DNA from: Proteus vulgaris
GTDB lineage: Bacteria; Pseudomonadota; Gammaproteobacteria; Enterobacterales; Enterobacteriaceae
NCBI RefSeq assembly: GCF_033708015.1
Contig: NZ_CP137920.1
Span: 1,736,001 to 1,800,000, forward strand
Direction: 5' to 3'
DNA: 64,000 bases
In this document: one piece after another, positions 38,580 through 48,634 of the stretch
How the letters are laid out: the number at the start of each line of letters is the position of its first letter
Position numbering within the stretch: position 1 is the stretch's first letter
Notes under the pieces: model-generated
What the model was told of the DNA's origin: nothing
What the model saw: the letters and a program-made list of their open reading frames with translations, nothing else
Database searches by the model: none
Position numbers and translations under genes: made by a program

Positions 38580-39818
38580 ATGACGCATTCCATTGAAAAA
38601 GCGCGAGATGATTTTCCAATCCTTTTACAACAAGTAAAAGGAAAACCACTGGTTTATCTCGACAGTGCCGCAAGTGCTCAGAAGCCGGCTTGCGTCATTG
38701 AACATGAAACGCAATTTACCTTAACACAATATGCCGCGGTTCACCGCGGTATTCATACGTTAAGTGCAAATGCGACAACGTTAGTTGAAAATGTTCGTAA
38801 AAAAGCCAGTGATTTTTTAGGCGCTAATAGCGAAGAAGAGATTGTTTTTGTTAAAGGAACAACGGAAGGGATCAACTTAATCGCAAATATTTATAGCCAA
38901 CGATTTTTAAATGATGGTGACAATATCATCATCACTGAAATGGAACATCATGCAAATATTGTTCCTTGGTATATGTTGGCAAAACAGTATGGCTTTAATG
39001 TTCGAGTGTTGCCACTATTACAAGACGGCACTCTCGATCTGGCTCAATTACCTCGCTTAATCGACGAACGAACAAAATTACTCAGTCTTACGCATCAATC
39101 AAATGTATTGGGTACAGTGAATCCTATCGCTCAAATTATTCGTGATGCTCGCCAATATGCTATTGTTCAAGGAGGAGAGTTACATATATTGGTTGATGGC
39201 GCTCAAAGTGCAATGCATCAACCCATTAATGTTTCACAACTTGATTGCGACTTTTTTGTTTGTAGTGGACATAAACTTTATGGACCTACTGGTATTGGTT
39301 TACTGTATGGTAAAAAAGCGCTACTGGATGAGTTGCCGCCCTGGGAAGGTGGTGGCGCAATGATAAAGCATGTTCATATTAATGGTGATATTACCTATGC
39401 AGATGCACCTTGGCGCTTTGAAGCGGGGACGCCTAATATAATGGGAATGATTGGCTTAGGTGCTGCATTGGATTATCTTTCACAATTAGGCATGAATCAT
39501 ATTGCTGAATATGAAAACGGTATAATGAAGTATGCTCAAGAGCAGCTGCAAAAAGTAAAATCATTAACGCTTTATGGCAATGATTGTCGACAAGGTGTGA
39601 TTGCCTTTAATTTAGGTAAACATCACGCTTATGATGTTGGAGCATTTCTGGATAATTATGGTATTGCTATTCGTACTGGGCATCATTGTGCGATGCCAAT
39701 TATGGATTATTATCAGGTTCCTGCGATGTGCCGTGCATCTCTTGGCTTATATACCAATAAAAATGATATTGATGCGTTGGTGAATGCGCTATTGCGTGTT
39801 GAAATGTTATTAGGCTAA
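38580..39818 (+). CDS. sufS: Cysteine desulfurase SufS
   Basis: PLP-dependent class V aminotransferase-fold enzyme that takes sulfur from cysteine and passes it to SufE. The cofactor lysine is Lys232 in [11 protein letters not shown]; the catalytic persulfide cysteine is Cys370 in RTGHHCAMP. It has 412 residues and is of the SufS/CsdA type (group II). It starts 11 bases after sufD and is followed by its partner gene sufE. Confidence 0.95.
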   Translation: MTHSIEKARDDFPILLQQVKGKPLVYLDSAASAQKPACVIEHETQFTLTQYAAVHRGIHTLSANATTLVENVRKKASDFLGANSEEEIVFVKGTTEGINLIANIYSQRFLNDGDNIIITEMEHHANIVPWYMLAKQYGFNVRVLPLLQDGTLDLAQLPRLIDERTKLLSLTHQSNVLGTVNPIAQIIRDARQYAIVQGGELHILVDGAQSAMHQPINVSQLDCDFFVCSGHKLYGPTGIGLLYGKKALLDELPPWEGGGAMIKHVHINGDITYADAPWRFEAGTPNIMGMIGLGAALDYLSQLGMNHIAEYENGIMKYAQEQLQKVKSLTLYGNDCRQGVIAFNLGKHHAYDVGAFLDNYGIAIRTGHHCAMPIMDYYQVPAMCRASLGLYTNKNDIDALVNALLRVEMLLG

Positions 39819-39838
39819 AGATTAAAAAGAGGTTATTC

Positions 39839-40267
39839 ATGGCAGTTGCCAATTTGCCAGATGAAGCAAAACTATTGCGCAATTTTTCTCGTTGCCAAGA
39901 TTGGGAACAACGTTATCTTTATATGATGGAGTTAGGTGAGCGTCTGCCGCCTCTAACAGATGAACAGCGCATTTCAGCTAACTTTATTGAAGGTTGCCAA
40001 AGCCAAGTGTGGATTGCGGTTTCTCTTAATGAGAACAAACATCTGGTGCTGGCTGGCGACAGTGATGCAGGTATTGTAAAAGGGCTTGTTGCATTAGTCA
40101 TTATCTTATTTCAAGGTAAAACAATTGAACAAGCTTTAGCGACGGATGTAAAACATTATTTTTCATCATTAGCACTAGAAAGCCACTTAACGCCGTCTCG
40201 TACACAAGGTTTACATGCGATGGTTACGACGCTTATTAAGCGTTTTTCAGAATACGCTGTAGCATAA
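39839..40267 (+). CDS. sufE: Sulfur acceptor SufE
   Basis: Accepts persulfide sulfur from SufS, stimulates the desulfurase, and hands sulfur to SufB. The acceptor residue is Cys53 in FIEGCQSQVW. It has 142 residues (E. coli 138), and AGAGG precedes the ATG. It is the last gene of the suf operon; the next gene ldtE starts 116 bases on with no clear terminator between. Confidence 0.95.
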   Translation: MAVANLPDEAKLLRNFSRCQDWEQRYLYMMELGERLPPLTDEQRISANFIEGCQSQVWIAVSLNENKHLVLAGDSDAGIVKGLVALVIILFQGKTIEQALATDVKHYFSSLALESHLTPSRTQGLHAMVTTLIKRFSEYAVA

Positions 40268-40383
40268 ATGTTACCTGATCCCACATTAATGTTCTAAACT
40301 GACTTATTATATGAAAGCATAACAATGATAATGTTATCATCATAATAGTCAGTTTATTTTATTTCTAACACACGGGATAAACG

Positions 40384-41301
40384 ATGAAAAAATGGTTAAC
40401 TCTATTGGGAGTATCGCTGTTAGGGATGAGTAGTCACTTATCTTATGCAACAGAATATCTACTACCTGCTGATAACCAGCGTATTATTGGTGAAAACTTT
40501 TCATATATAGTTCCCGATGATAAACGCTCACTAGAAGCTATTGCGTCTGAATACCAAGTGGGATTGCTCAATATGATGGAAGCAAATCCTGGTATTGATC
40601 CTCTTTTACCTGATGCAGGTAAAACATTAACTATTCCATTACAGATGATTTTGCCTGATACAGTGCGAAAAGGTATTGTAATCAATCTTGCCGAATTGCG
40701 CCTTTATTATTACCCCAAAGAAGGTGGCACAGTTGATGTTTACCCTATTGGAATTGGTCAATTAGGCCGTGAAACACCTGAAATGGTGACATCGATTTCT
40801 CAATTAATTAAAGATCCAACTTGGACACCAACAGCGAATATTCGTAAAAACTATGCCGCTAAAGGGATCACGCTACCCGCTGTCGTTCCTGCTGGCCCTG
40901 AAAATCCAATGGGAGCATATGCTCTAAGATTGGCACATAGTCGAGGTGAGTATCTTATTCATGGTACTAATGCTGATTTTGGTATTGGCTTAAGAGTGAG
41001 TTCTGGCTGTATTCGTTTAAGACCAAATGATATTGAGACGTTATTTAATGTGGTACCTAAAGGTAGCCGTGTTCAGGTTATTAATAAGCCGATTAAATTT
41101 ACTGAAACTGCAGACGGTAGGCAGTTTATTGAAGTTCATCAGCCACTGTCACGCAATGAAAATGACGATCCGCAAACCATGCCTCTTACATTCTCGAAGC
41201 AATTTAATGCTTGGTATGAAAGTGGAAAGGTTGATAAAGATAAAGTAGATACTGAAATAATTCGTCGCTCAGGTTTACCTGTTGATGTAACTGCGAATTA
41301 A
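40384..41301 (+). CDS. ldtE: L,D-transpeptidase of the LdtE type
   Basis: Periplasmic YkuD-domain enzyme; LdtE in E. coli forms 3-3 cross-links in peptidoglycan. A signal peptide of 22 residues (ends SYA), a LysM-like segment at about 46-88, and the catalytic YkuD domain at about 96-235 with His193 (LIHGTNADFG) and Cys209 (VSSGCIRL) are visible. It has 305 residues. The neighbourhood sufE-ldtE-lpp is that of E. coli. A related family member that anchors Lpp (ErfK/YbiS type) is less likely on position. Confidence 0.88.
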   Translation: MKKWLTLLGVSLLGMSSHLSYATEYLLPADNQRIIGENFSYIVPDDKRSLEAIASEYQVGLLNMMEANPGIDPLLPDAGKTLTIPLQMILPDTVRKGIVINLAELRLYYYPKEGGTVDVYPIGIGQLGRETPEMVTSISQLIKDPTWTPTANIRKNYAAKGITLPAVVPAGPENPMGAYALRLAHSRGEYLIHGTNADFGIGLRVSSGCIRLRPNDIETLFNVVPKGSRVQVINKPIKFTETADGRQFIEVHQPLSRNENDDPQTMPLTFSKQFNAWYESGKVDKDKVDTEIIRRSGLPVDVTAN

Positions 41302-41329
41302 TATTTCTGCTGCTTAATAGATATTGAAA

Positions 41330-41356
41330 AACAGATGCTTAGACATCTGTTTTTTT
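41330..41356 (+). terminator. Terminator of ldtE
   Basis: AACAGATG and CATCTGTT (41330-41337, 41344-41351) with loop CTTAGA and a run of T, about 30 bases after the stop. Confidence 0.9.
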
Positions 41357-41470
41357 AATAATAATTTATAAAAATAGTTTAACCTAATAAAGGTGTATTT
41401 TTAACATTAAATTGATGTTTTATTCTTTAATATCGATAACTTCTCTGCGTAAAATGAATGAGTTATAGAT

Positions 41471-42121
41471 ATGTACCTTAATAAAATAAATGTTAATCCT
41501 CATTATTCTGAATGTATTACTTCCAGTGATGGAAATAAAATTAGTCAATTGGGAAATAAAACTACTTCAATAAAAAATAGTATGGAAACTCTTTTTATTG
41601 GAAATGAAAAGAAAAGAAAACAGAATATTAATAAAATATGTGGTGAATTGATTCACCGGATCTCAACAAAAACAAAAAATGGTGAATATGAAAGAGTAGA
41701 AGCAAATAAATTGAATGATGGTGGGCGTATTAGTACTAGTTTAACTCATAAAACATTGGCTAATGATGTGACTAAATTATTCCACGCCATCAAAAATGAA
41801 CTAATAAATCAAAAAGATAAGTCTTTATCAATCCTTGTGGGTCATGCTGATAAATCAGTCAATATAATGCTGGCGACACTTTATCAAGTTTATCAACAGG
41901 CGGATAAACATATTCAGAAGAATATTAATTTAGGTAATAATTCTTTATTAAAATCACAGATACCTGATTTTGTTAGTAAAGAATTTACCATTCAAAATGA
42001 TAATTTAATGATTAAAAATCATGACATTATGACGGTACTTGAAGATATATATAAAAAACATCAAGGAGAAATTGAATTATTAAAAAGAAATGCGAGCGAT
42101 AAAATTAATTCTAAGTTATAG
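41471..42121 (+). CDS. Orphan protein of unknown function between ldtE and lpp
   Basis: A 216-residue protein that I do not recognise. It is rich in Lys, Asn, Ile and Ser, predicted soluble and mostly helical in its second half (VTKLFHAIKNELINQKDKS, then ATLYQVYQQADKHIQKNIN). It has no signal peptide or membrane segment and only two cysteines. The gene is more AT-rich than its neighbours, has a poor ribosome site (GAG), and interrupts the ldtE-lpp pair of E. coli, which points to acquisition. The polar, low-complexity N-terminus would fit a secreted effector, but that is only a guess. Confidence 0.6.
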   Translation: MYLNKINVNPHYSECITSSDGNKISQLGNKTTSIKNSMETLFIGNEKKRKQNINKICGELIHRISTKTKNGEYERVEANKLNDGGRISTSLTHKTLANDVTKLFHAIKNELINQKDKSLSILVGHADKSVNIMLATLYQVYQQADKHIQKNINLGNNSLLKSQIPDFVSKEFTIQNDNLMIKNHDIMTVLEDIYKKHQGEIELLKRNASDKINSKL

Positions 42122-42182
42122 GAAATTGGAAAAGATAGCAGAATTAGAGTATATTAATTTATAGTTTAATATATTAAAAATA

Positions 42183-42212
42183 AAGCCCCAATCATTGTGG
42201 ATTGAGGCTTTA
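42183..42212 (-). terminator. Terminator of lpp
   Basis: On the minus strand GCCTCAAT and ATTGGGGC (one G-T pair) flank CCACAATG and are followed by TTTATTTTT. It lies about 50 bases after the lpp stop. Confidence 0.85.
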
Positions 42213-42259
42213 CTATTAGTACTGGTCTGAAACTGATCCCAGTTTACCAGTCAATCAAA

Positions 42260-42499
42260 TTACTTTTTATAAGTAGTGACTTGGTTATCTAAACGTTGAT
42301 TTGCACGCGCTGCTTCGTCGTAAGCTGATTTAGCTTCAGCACGAGCTGATTGTACATCACTACTTAATTGTTGAACTTGAGTATTCAGGCGGCTTACATC
42401 AGAAGAGATTTGATCTAATTGTGCATTATTACTAGAAGAACAACCTGCTAATAAGCCTGAAGCCAGAATTACCGCACCTAGTACAAGTTTTGCTTTCAT
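42260..42499 (-). CDS. lpp: Major outer-membrane (Braun) lipoprotein
   Basis: Abundant trimeric coiled-coil lipoprotein that ties the outer membrane to peptidoglycan. The signal peptide ends in GLLAGC (lipid Cys20), heptad repeats fill the mature part ([20 protein letters not shown]), and the C-terminal lysine (VTTYKK) is the site of covalent linkage to murein by L,D-transpeptidases. It has 79 residues. The ATG at 42499 has GAGG upstream; extension to 42544 is not supported. Confidence 0.96.
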   Translation of the reverse strand: MKAKLVLGAVILASGLLAGCSSSNNAQLDQISSDVSRLNTQVQQLSSDVQSARAEAKSAYDEAARANQRLDNQVTTYKK

Positions 42500-42758
42500 A
42501 GTTACAACCTCTATTATTAGTTTGTGTAAAGGAACAAGTAGCATTTATATGAAACCATTAGTAAGTATGGCACATATATAGGAAAATGCTGGATTTATTT
42601 ACCACATTCTACTGAACCAGTAATTGAACAATAGAAAAAATAACACTTAAAACGCAAATATTCAGTACAAAAAATGCGTGTTATTTCACAAAAGATGTTT
42701 ATTCATAACAGTCTGATAGAAAACATTTTATCAGTGTTGTTTTTATTGTTATTTATCT

Positions 42759-43823
42759 TTATTGCGCTATATCACCACCTAAATTTACTTTTATGAAAAC
42801 AGGTTCTACTTCATTTTTAAACGATTCAAGCGTAAATTTTTGGAAGTTGAGATCGTTATATCCTCTAAAGAAGAGTATTCCTCGCTCTAAATCAGTGAGT
42901 GTTGTCCATACTGAAAACTCACTTGTATGAAGGGCTTTTAACGTGTTATGACCCAGTAAAGGATCGATAGTGGAATTTTTAGGGCGATCAAAACGGTTCA
43001 TAATGTGAGCCAGTTCAACAAGTTGTGTGTCTTGATCAGAAACTTGGTGATAATACGTTGTGTAGTAAACGGCACGAATAAATCTATCAACAGACGTATC
43101 AGAGCTTGGCAATGTTGCTAAAGCAATCCCACTATCCGGTTGTTTTACCTTCATATTTCCCAGTGTACTGCTAGAAATATTAATATTAGAAAGATGAGTA
43201 TAATTATTTAAGTTAGTAAGATGCCATGGAAATAATGGGCCATTGGTCATGCAATAAGTCGGATTATCATAAATATGTAACTTTCCTTCTGAAACCTCAA
43301 CAACAATACAGGCGCCTGTTTTATCATAAAACGCATAATGGAAAGGGCTGGGTAAATTGCGCAATAGCAATAACTTTTGTGACCAAAATGCCGTTTTAGG
43401 GATATTTTCTTTTAATTCTTCAACGGTTGAATATTGTGCTAAAGCCCATTCACCAATGGCTGCGATAGGCACTGAGGTCGCGTAGTCTTCTGGGCTAATA
43501 TCATCGAGCTTTGAATCAGGAAGCATATTCAAACTAAAAGAAAGTCCTTGTGTATTGACGCCTTCAAGTACGTCTTTTGTCCCTTCTAAATTAATTGGTG
43601 CTGTAATAGCGATAAATGGGTATTTAGTGACGTATTTTAAGCCTGGTGTACCATCGGGGGCATTTTGCTGGAATGTATGAGCTTTAGGATAATAGGCAAA
43701 TATTGAGGCAGGTTTGTCTACTGAAAATTCCATTGTTCTACCGTGGTATATACGATTTTTCTTATCTTTAATCGCAAGGGTAGTACAAGCAAAAACACGG
43801 GTATTTATTGTATCGTCAGACAT
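42759..43823 (-). CDS. Choloylglycine hydrolase / penicillin V acylase family protein
   Basis: Ntn-hydrolase of 354 residues in the linear amide C-N hydrolase family, whose members split bile salts, penicillin V or acyl-homoserine lactones. The nucleophile would be Cys13 in ACTTLAIKDKKNRIYHGRTM, exposed after removal of a short 12-residue leader; the following Arg (GRTMEF) and the NxxG-type stretch EGVNTQGLSFSLNML are family features. There is no classical signal peptide, so a cytoplasmic location is likely. It sits between lpp and pykF, which are adjacent in E. coli. The substrate cannot be told from sequence. Confidence 0.8.
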   Translation of the reverse strand: MSDDTINTRVFACTTLAIKDKKNRIYHGRTMEFSVDKPASIFAYYPKAHTFQQNAPDGTPGLKYVTKYPFIAITAPINLEGTKDVLEGVNTQGLSFSLNMLPDSKLDDISPEDYATSVPIAAIGEWALAQYSTVEELKENIPKTAFWSQKLLLLRNLPSPFHYAFYDKTGACIVVEVSEGKLHIYDNPTYCMTNGPLFPWHLTNLNNYTHLSNINISSSTLGNMKVKQPDSGIALATLPSSDTSVDRFIRAVYYTTYYHQVSDQDTQLVELAHIMNRFDRPKNSTIDPLLGHNTLKALHTSEFSVWTTLTDLERGILFFRGYNDLNFQKFTLESFKNEVEPVFIKVNLGGDIAQ

Positions 43824-43937
43824 TTTACATCCTTATTGTACTTACATTAATAAAATAGTTTATTAAAAGCATAGAAGAAATAAAGGCGGTAAGAGAGAAA
43901 AAATCAGTAGACTAGAGAAAAAATAGAGGAAGAGAAG

Positions 43938-43965
43938 AAAAAAACGCCACGATAACCGTGGCGTT
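43938..43965 (-). terminator. Terminator of pykF
   Basis: Perfect nine-base arms AACGCCACG and CGTGGCGTT with a five-base loop, followed on the minus strand by seven T, 26 bases after the stop. Confidence 0.93.
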
Positions 43966-43990
43966 TAAGCGACTATCACATACGGTTAAA

Positions 43991-45403
43991 TTACAGGACG
44001 TGAACAGATGAAGTATTTGTTGTACCACTATCAACGAGTGCGCCAGTCACCATAACAACACGCTCACCAGCATGAGCTAAACCACTTGCTAATGCGGCTT
44101 CTTTACCAATACGGTAGAAGTCGTCAGTAGACGCGATTTCGTTAACTAATTGTGTTGTTACACCTTTAACTAGCAGTAACTGACGAGCAGTTTCTTCGTT
44201 GTTTGTTAATGCTAAGATTGGTGCAGTTGGGAAATATTTACGGATAGAACGCGCTGATTTACCGCCGAAAGTTGCAACAACGATCAAAGGTGCATCTAAG
44301 TTTTCAGCCATTTCTACCGCACCGCGACAAACAGCTTCTGTTACGCGTAATTTCGCAGCGGTTTGTTTGTAATCAAGACGAGATTGCATGATACGGTCTG
44401 TACGGTCACAGATAGTTGCCATGATAGTCACAGCTTCTACTGGGTATTTACCTTTCGCACTTTCGCCTGACAACATAACAGCATCAGTACCATCTAAGAT
44501 AGCATTCGCAACGTCACCTGCTTCAGCACGAGTAGGGCGTGGGTTTTTGATCATTGAATCTAACATTTGCGTTGCAGTGATAACAACTTTACGTGCAGCG
44601 TTACATTTTTCGATCATCATTTTTTGTGCAAAGATAACTTCTTCAACGGGGATCTCAACACCTAAGTCACCACGAGCAACCATGATACCGTCAGAAGCTT
44701 CTAAGATCTCATCAAAATTGTTTAAACCTTCTTGGTTTTCAATTTTTGAGATAATCATAATGTTTTCGCCGCCGTGTGCATTTAAATGAGCGCGCATTTC
44801 TTCCACGTCAGAACGCTTACGAATAAATGATGCAGCAACGAAATCAACGCCTTGCTCGCAACCAAAGATAAGATCTTGTTTATCTTTTTCAGCTAATGCA
44901 GGTAAACCGATAGAAACGCCAGGTAAGTTAACACCTTTGTTTTCACCTAAGTCACCGTTGTTTAAAACTTCACAAACAACTTCTGTATCCGTTACCGCAG
45001 TTACTTTCATACCGATAAGGCCGTCATCAACTAAAACGGTGTTACCAACAGTTAAGTCTTTAGCGAAGCCTTCATAAGTGACAGCAACACGGTCTTTGTT
45101 ACCAACAACAGTTTTGTCTGTGGTGAAAGTGAACGTTTGACCCGCAACTAAAGTAACATCATTACCACCTTCTAATTTGATGGTGCGGATTTCTGGACCT
45201 TTAGTATCTAATAAGATAGCGGCTTTTTTGCCTGTTTTAGCGCAAACGTTACGTAGATTTTTGATACGGTTGCCATGCTCTTCATAGTCACCGTGAGAGA
45301 AATTTAGACGCATAACGTTCATGCCTGCGTCCAGTAATTGATTCAGTTTTTCTTCAGATTCGGTTTTTGGCCCGATGGTGCAAACAATTTTTGTCTTTTT
45401 CAT
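43991..45403 (-). CDS. pykF: Pyruvate kinase I
   Basis: Glycolytic enzyme that makes pyruvate and ATP from PEP and ADP; the PykF type is activated by fructose 1,6-bisphosphate. The 470 residues equal E. coli PykF. Signature segments are [39 protein letters not shown] with the catalytic lysine, and [20 protein letters not shown]. The C-terminal allosteric domain ends TNTSSVHVL. The position beside lpp is as in E. coli. Confidence 0.96.
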   Translation of the reverse strand: MKKTKIVCTIGPKTESEEKLNQLLDAGMNVMRLNFSHGDYEEHGNRIKNLRNVCAKTGKKAAILLDTKGPEIRTIKLEGGNDVTLVAGQTFTFTTDKTVVGNKDRVAVTYEGFAKDLTVGNTVLVDDGLIGMKVTAVTDTEVVCEVLNNGDLGENKGVNLPGVSIGLPALAEKDKQDLIFGCEQGVDFVAASFIRKRSDVEEMRAHLNAHGGENIMIISKIENQEGLNNFDEILEASDGIMVARGDLGVEIPVEEVIFAQKMMIEKCNAARKVVITATQMLDSMIKNPRPTRAEAGDVANAILDGTDAVMLSGESAKGKYPVEAVTIMATICDRTDRIMQSRLDYKQTAAKLRVTEAVCRGAVEMAENLDAPLIVVATFGGKSARSIRKYFPTAPILALTNNEETARQLLLVKGVTTQLVNEIASTDDFYRIGKEAALASGLAHAGERVVMVTGALVDSGTTNTSSVHVL

Positions 45404-45658
45404 GGCAGTCTATTTAATGGTTGTATTGTAATGGATGAATATGGATTCATGTCGCTGTTTTCTATTAACAGTATCAACGGTATAAAACTGGATGTACAAA
45501 CTCATCTCTAATGGATAAGTTGCGCAACATGTTAATGTTTCAGCAACATCATAAAAATCTTGTCACTATTTTGTATCGAAGGTTGGTAGACATCTTACAT
45601 TATAGTCTATCACGATTCATTTGTTCTGTTTTCTAAAGATGCCCGTAAATCAATACGC

Positions 45659-45670
45659 TGAAACCTTTCA
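45659..45670 (-). promoter_or_regulatory. Candidate Cra (FruR) site upstream of pykF
   Basis: TGAAACCTTTCA differs from the ideal Cra palindrome TGAAACGTTTCA at one base. It lies about 255 bases before the pykF ATG, which would imply a long leader or a distal promoter. Cra represses pykF in E. coli. Confidence 0.5.
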
Positions 45671-45869
45671 ACAAAATTATGTTTTGTATTATAGAGGTTA
45701 ATTTCTATGAAGAAAATCGAAAAAAGGTAAATTTAAGTGATGTGATCAAAATACAGCGCTGACTGCTTGTTTTTTAAACACTTTGTTGCGCAATAAAATA
45801 TTGCAAGCCAGATTAATTATTTTGTAGGGAAGGTAAGATGATAAAAATAAGAAAATAGAGAAAGAGAAA

Positions 45870-45946
45870 TGGTGCGTCCAAGTGGACTCGAACCACCGAC
45901 CCCCACCATGTCAAGGTGGTGCTCTAACCAACTGAGCTATGGACGC
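45870..45946 (-). tRNA. valW: tRNA-Val (GAC), downstream copy
   Basis: Seventy-seven bases on the minus strand including encoded CCA. The acceptor stem is GCGTCCA / TGGACGC, the D-arm is AGCTCAGTTGGTTAGAGC, the anticodon loop TTGACAT gives anticodon GAC, and the T-arm is GGTTCGAGTCC. It matches E. coli valV/valW, which also lie in this part of the chromosome. The two copies are identical; the V/W assignment is arbitrary. Confidence 0.95.
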
Positions 45947-45975
45947 ACTGTATTGAGAGGTTGCCGAGAAATAAA

Positions 45976-46052
45976 TGGTGCGTCCAAGTGGACTCGAACC
46001 ACCGACCCCCACCATGTCAAGGTGGTGCTCTAACCAACTGAGCTATGGACGC
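45976..46052 (-). tRNA. valV: tRNA-Val (GAC), upstream copy
   Basis: Identical 77-base copy of the neighbouring tRNA-Val gene, with encoded CCA, separated from it by 29 bases. The two are almost certainly one transcript on the minus strand between mdtK and pykF. Confidence 0.95.
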
Positions 46053-46200
46053 ATTATCTATTAGGTGACAACGGGGACGAATATTAACGAGATGATTCGA
46101 TTCTGGCAAGAGGAAAAACACAAATTTATATTCAACTGCTCGTATTTAAAGCTATTTGTTGATATTTGTGTCATTCCCTTGCCTAAATAACCGTTTTTCT

Positions 46201-47574
46201 TTAACGCTCTGAACGTAATAACACCACTTCATCAGATTGGCGCTGTATCCACCAAATACGGGATCCCATCATAATTGCTGAGGCAGTTAAACCTAGAATA
46301 AATCCAATCCAGAAACCAGCCGGCCCCATGGCTTCAACAAAATAATTAGTACGTCCTAAAATATAACCAGAAGGTAATCCAATCACCCAGTAGGCAATAA
46401 AGGTAATAAAGAAGATAGAGCGAGTGTCTTTATAACCTCGTAATACACCTGAGCCAATAACTTGCACAGAATCTGACAACTGATAAAGCGCAGCGAATAG
46501 CATAAGATGAGAAGCTAATGTCACCACTTCAATATTGTCGTTATACATTAACGCGATTTTCTCTCTAAAAATAATAGAGAAAATTGCGGTACAACTTGCC
46601 AACATTAGCCCAACAGCCAGCGCTGTGATGGCTGAAGTACGGGCTTGTTCTGTGGAGCGTTGTCCTAAGTTATAACCAACACGGATTGTTGCCGCTATTC
46701 CCAATGAAAGAGGGAACATAAACATCAGGGAGCTAAAGTTAAGTGCTATCTGATGGCTTGCAACCGCAGTAACGCCCAAAGGTGAAACTAATAATGCAAC
46801 AACGGCAAACAGTGTGACTTCAAAGAATAAGGCTAGGCCAACGGGTAACCCTAGAAATGTAATACGTTTTATCGTGTGAAAATCAGGGCTTACTAAACGT
46901 TTTTTGGGCATAACGTCACGTTGAGTTGGTGCTCGGCGCACGTAATAACGCATCATTAAGAACATAGCCCAGAAAACAGAAGCCGTTGCAACGCCACAAC
47001 CAATACCACCTAATTGTGGGGCGCCAAATTTACCGTAAATAAAGGCATAGTTAACAGGGATATTGATTAATAAGCCAATAAAACCAATTATCATGCCAGG
47101 TTTTGTCTTAGATAATCCCTCACATTGGCTTCTCAGTACCTGATAATAAAGGCAACCTGGTGCACCCCACATAATAGCATGAATGAATCCAATGGCCTTT
47201 TCGGCTAATTCTGGTTCAATATCATGCTGTGCTTCAATAATAAAACGGCTGTTATAAAGAACAGCAATGACCATGATGGATAAGAAAGTGGCAAGCCAAA
47301 AACCTTGCTGTGTACGATTAGCAATGTGTTTTCGTTGTCCTGAACCATTTAATTGTGCAACGATTGGCGTTAACGCCATTAATATGCCTTGGCCTAATAA
47401 AATCGTTGGCAACCAAATAGACGTACCTACTGCTACTGCCGACATTTCTGTGGCATTTACAGCACCCGCCATGACAGTATCAACTACACCCATTGCTGTC
47501 TGGGAAAATTGCGCGATGATAACGGGGATACCGAGAGCAAGTAAGCTACGCGCTTCTCTTATGTACTTCTGCAC
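46201..47574 (-). CDS. mdtK: MATE-family multidrug efflux pump MdtK (NorM)
   Basis: Cation-coupled multidrug antiporter of the inner membrane, with 457 residues and twelve membrane segments. It matches E. coli MdtK from MQKYIREAR onward; conserved parts are [40 protein letters not shown] and [20 protein letters not shown]. It starts with GTG, as E. coli mdtK does, with AGGTG upstream. It is divergent from ribE, the E. coli arrangement. Confidence 0.94.
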   Translation of the reverse strand: MQKYIREARSLLALGIPVIIAQFSQTAMGVVDTVMAGAVNATEMSAVAVGTSIWLPTILLGQGILMALTPIVAQLNGSGQRKHIANRTQQGFWLATFLSIMVIAVLYNSRFIIEAQHDIEPELAEKAIGFIHAIMWGAPGCLYYQVLRSQCEGLSKTKPGMIIGFIGLLINIPVNYAFIYGKFGAPQLGGIGCGVATASVFWAMFLMMRYYVRRAPTQRDVMPKKRLVSPDFHTIKRITFLGLPVGLALFFEVTLFAVVALLVSPLGVTAVASHQIALNFSSLMFMFPLSLGIAATIRVGYNLGQRSTEQARTSAITALAVGLMLASCTAIFSIIFREKIALMYNDNIEVVTLASHLMLFAALYQLSDSVQVIGSGVLRGYKDTRSIFFITFIAYWVIGLPSGYILGRTNYFVEAMGPAGFWIGFILGLTASAIMMGSRIWWIQRQSDEVVLLRSER

Positions 47575-47881
47575 GCATACACCTTTATTTATAATAAGAA
47601 AAGGAAAGGAAGAGAATAAACATCGTATTGTTAAAATGACGTAAAGAGATCCTCAAGTCAGCTTATTCTAATGATAAAAGTTTAATTAGCAATGAAAGAA
47701 GTTTAGCTTTTTAAGCACAGGATTTTGATAATTTATTCAGTGTTTTTACGTTATATTTAACGGCAATAATCGACAAAGAATAAATAAGATATTTGTTCCT
47801 TTGTATTAATACGAGCTATGTTATCCTTAATAGCATAAACCTAATTGAGTTTACCAGTTTATCGATCCAAGGAGATGTAAG
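47575..47881. other. Divergent promoter region of mdtK and ribE
   Basis: About 300 bases. An FMN riboswitch was considered because ribE is a riboflavin gene, but none of the conserved RFN segments is present. AAGGAGAT lies just before the ribE start. Confidence 0.6.
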
Positions 47882-48538
47882 ATGTTTACAGGTATTGTTC
47901 AGGGAAAAGGGCGGGTTATTGCTATCGAAGATAAAGGCGATTTTCGTACCCATATCATTGAATTACCCAAAGAGTTAGTCAGCAATTTAGAGACAGGTGC
48001 TTCTGTTGCAAATAATGGTTGCTGTTTAACGGTCACTAAAATTGAAGGTACACAGATTAGCTTTGATTTAGTGAAAGAGACATTACGTTTAACTAACCTT
48101 GGTGAATTAAAGGTCGGCTCCGAAGTAAATATTGAGAGAGCGGCTAAGTATGGTGATGAAATTGGTGGCCATGTGATGTCTGGTCATATTGTAACAACGG
48201 CTGAAGTTGCCAAAATCATTACGTCAGAAAATAATTTACAAATTTGGTTTCGTATTTTTGATAAAGCATTAATGAAGTACATTTTACATAAAGGTTTTAT
48301 TGGTATTGATGGGATCAGCCTCACTGTGGGCGATGTCGTAAATAACCGTTTTTGTGTTCATTTAATACCAGAAACGCGCGATAGAACAACATTGGGTTGT
48401 AAACGCCTTGGTGATAAAGTCAATATTGAGCTTGACCCTCAAACTCAAGCGATTGTCGATACTGTAGAGCGTGTTATGGCACAACAAGCGCAGCAACAAG
48501 CTTTATTAGCAGCACAACAACTTAGCAATGAAGAATAA
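47882..48538 (+). CDS. ribE: Riboflavin synthase alpha chain
   Basis: Dismutates two molecules of 6,7-dimethyl-8-ribityllumazine to riboflavin. Two lumazine-binding repeats are visible, one beginning MFTGIVQGKGRVIAIEDKG (1-97) and one with GHVMSGHIVTTAEVAKI (98-190); the first contains VANNGCCLTVTKIEG. It has 218 residues with a Gln/Ala-rich tail. E. coli calls this gene ribC or ribE depending on the source. It converges with cfa on a shared terminator. Confidence 0.95.
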   Translation: MFTGIVQGKGRVIAIEDKGDFRTHIIELPKELVSNLETGASVANNGCCLTVTKIEGTQISFDLVKETLRLTNLGELKVGSEVNIERAAKYGDEIGGHVMSGHIVTTAEVAKIITSENNLQIWFRIFDKALMKYILHKGFIGIDGISLTVGDVVNNRFCVHLIPETRDRTTLGCKRLGDKVNIELDPQTQAIVDTVERVMAQQAQQQALLAAQQLSNEE

Positions 48539-48582
48539 ATTTCACATAATTAATGTTGTTGTTCTGAACAGATAGCCAAAGA

Positions 48583-48613
48583 AAAAGCCAGTTTGTCAAT
48601 CAAACTGGCTTTT
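48583..48613 (+). terminator. Bidirectional terminator between ribE and cfa
   Basis: AGCCAGTTTG and CAAACTGGCT (48586-48595, 48601-48610) with a five-base loop; A-rich on the left and TTTT on the right, so it works on both strands. Confidence 0.9.
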
Positions 48614-48634
48614 CTCTTTTTATCAAAAGAATAA

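Noticed and set aside
40324..40345. Fur box before ldtE (ATGATAATGTTATCAT)
   Set aside because: The arms are spaced by two bases and do not fit the 19-base consensus; ldtE is not expected to be iron-controlled.
47575..47881. FMN riboswitch before ribE
   Set aside because: None of the conserved RFN segments occurs in the leader.
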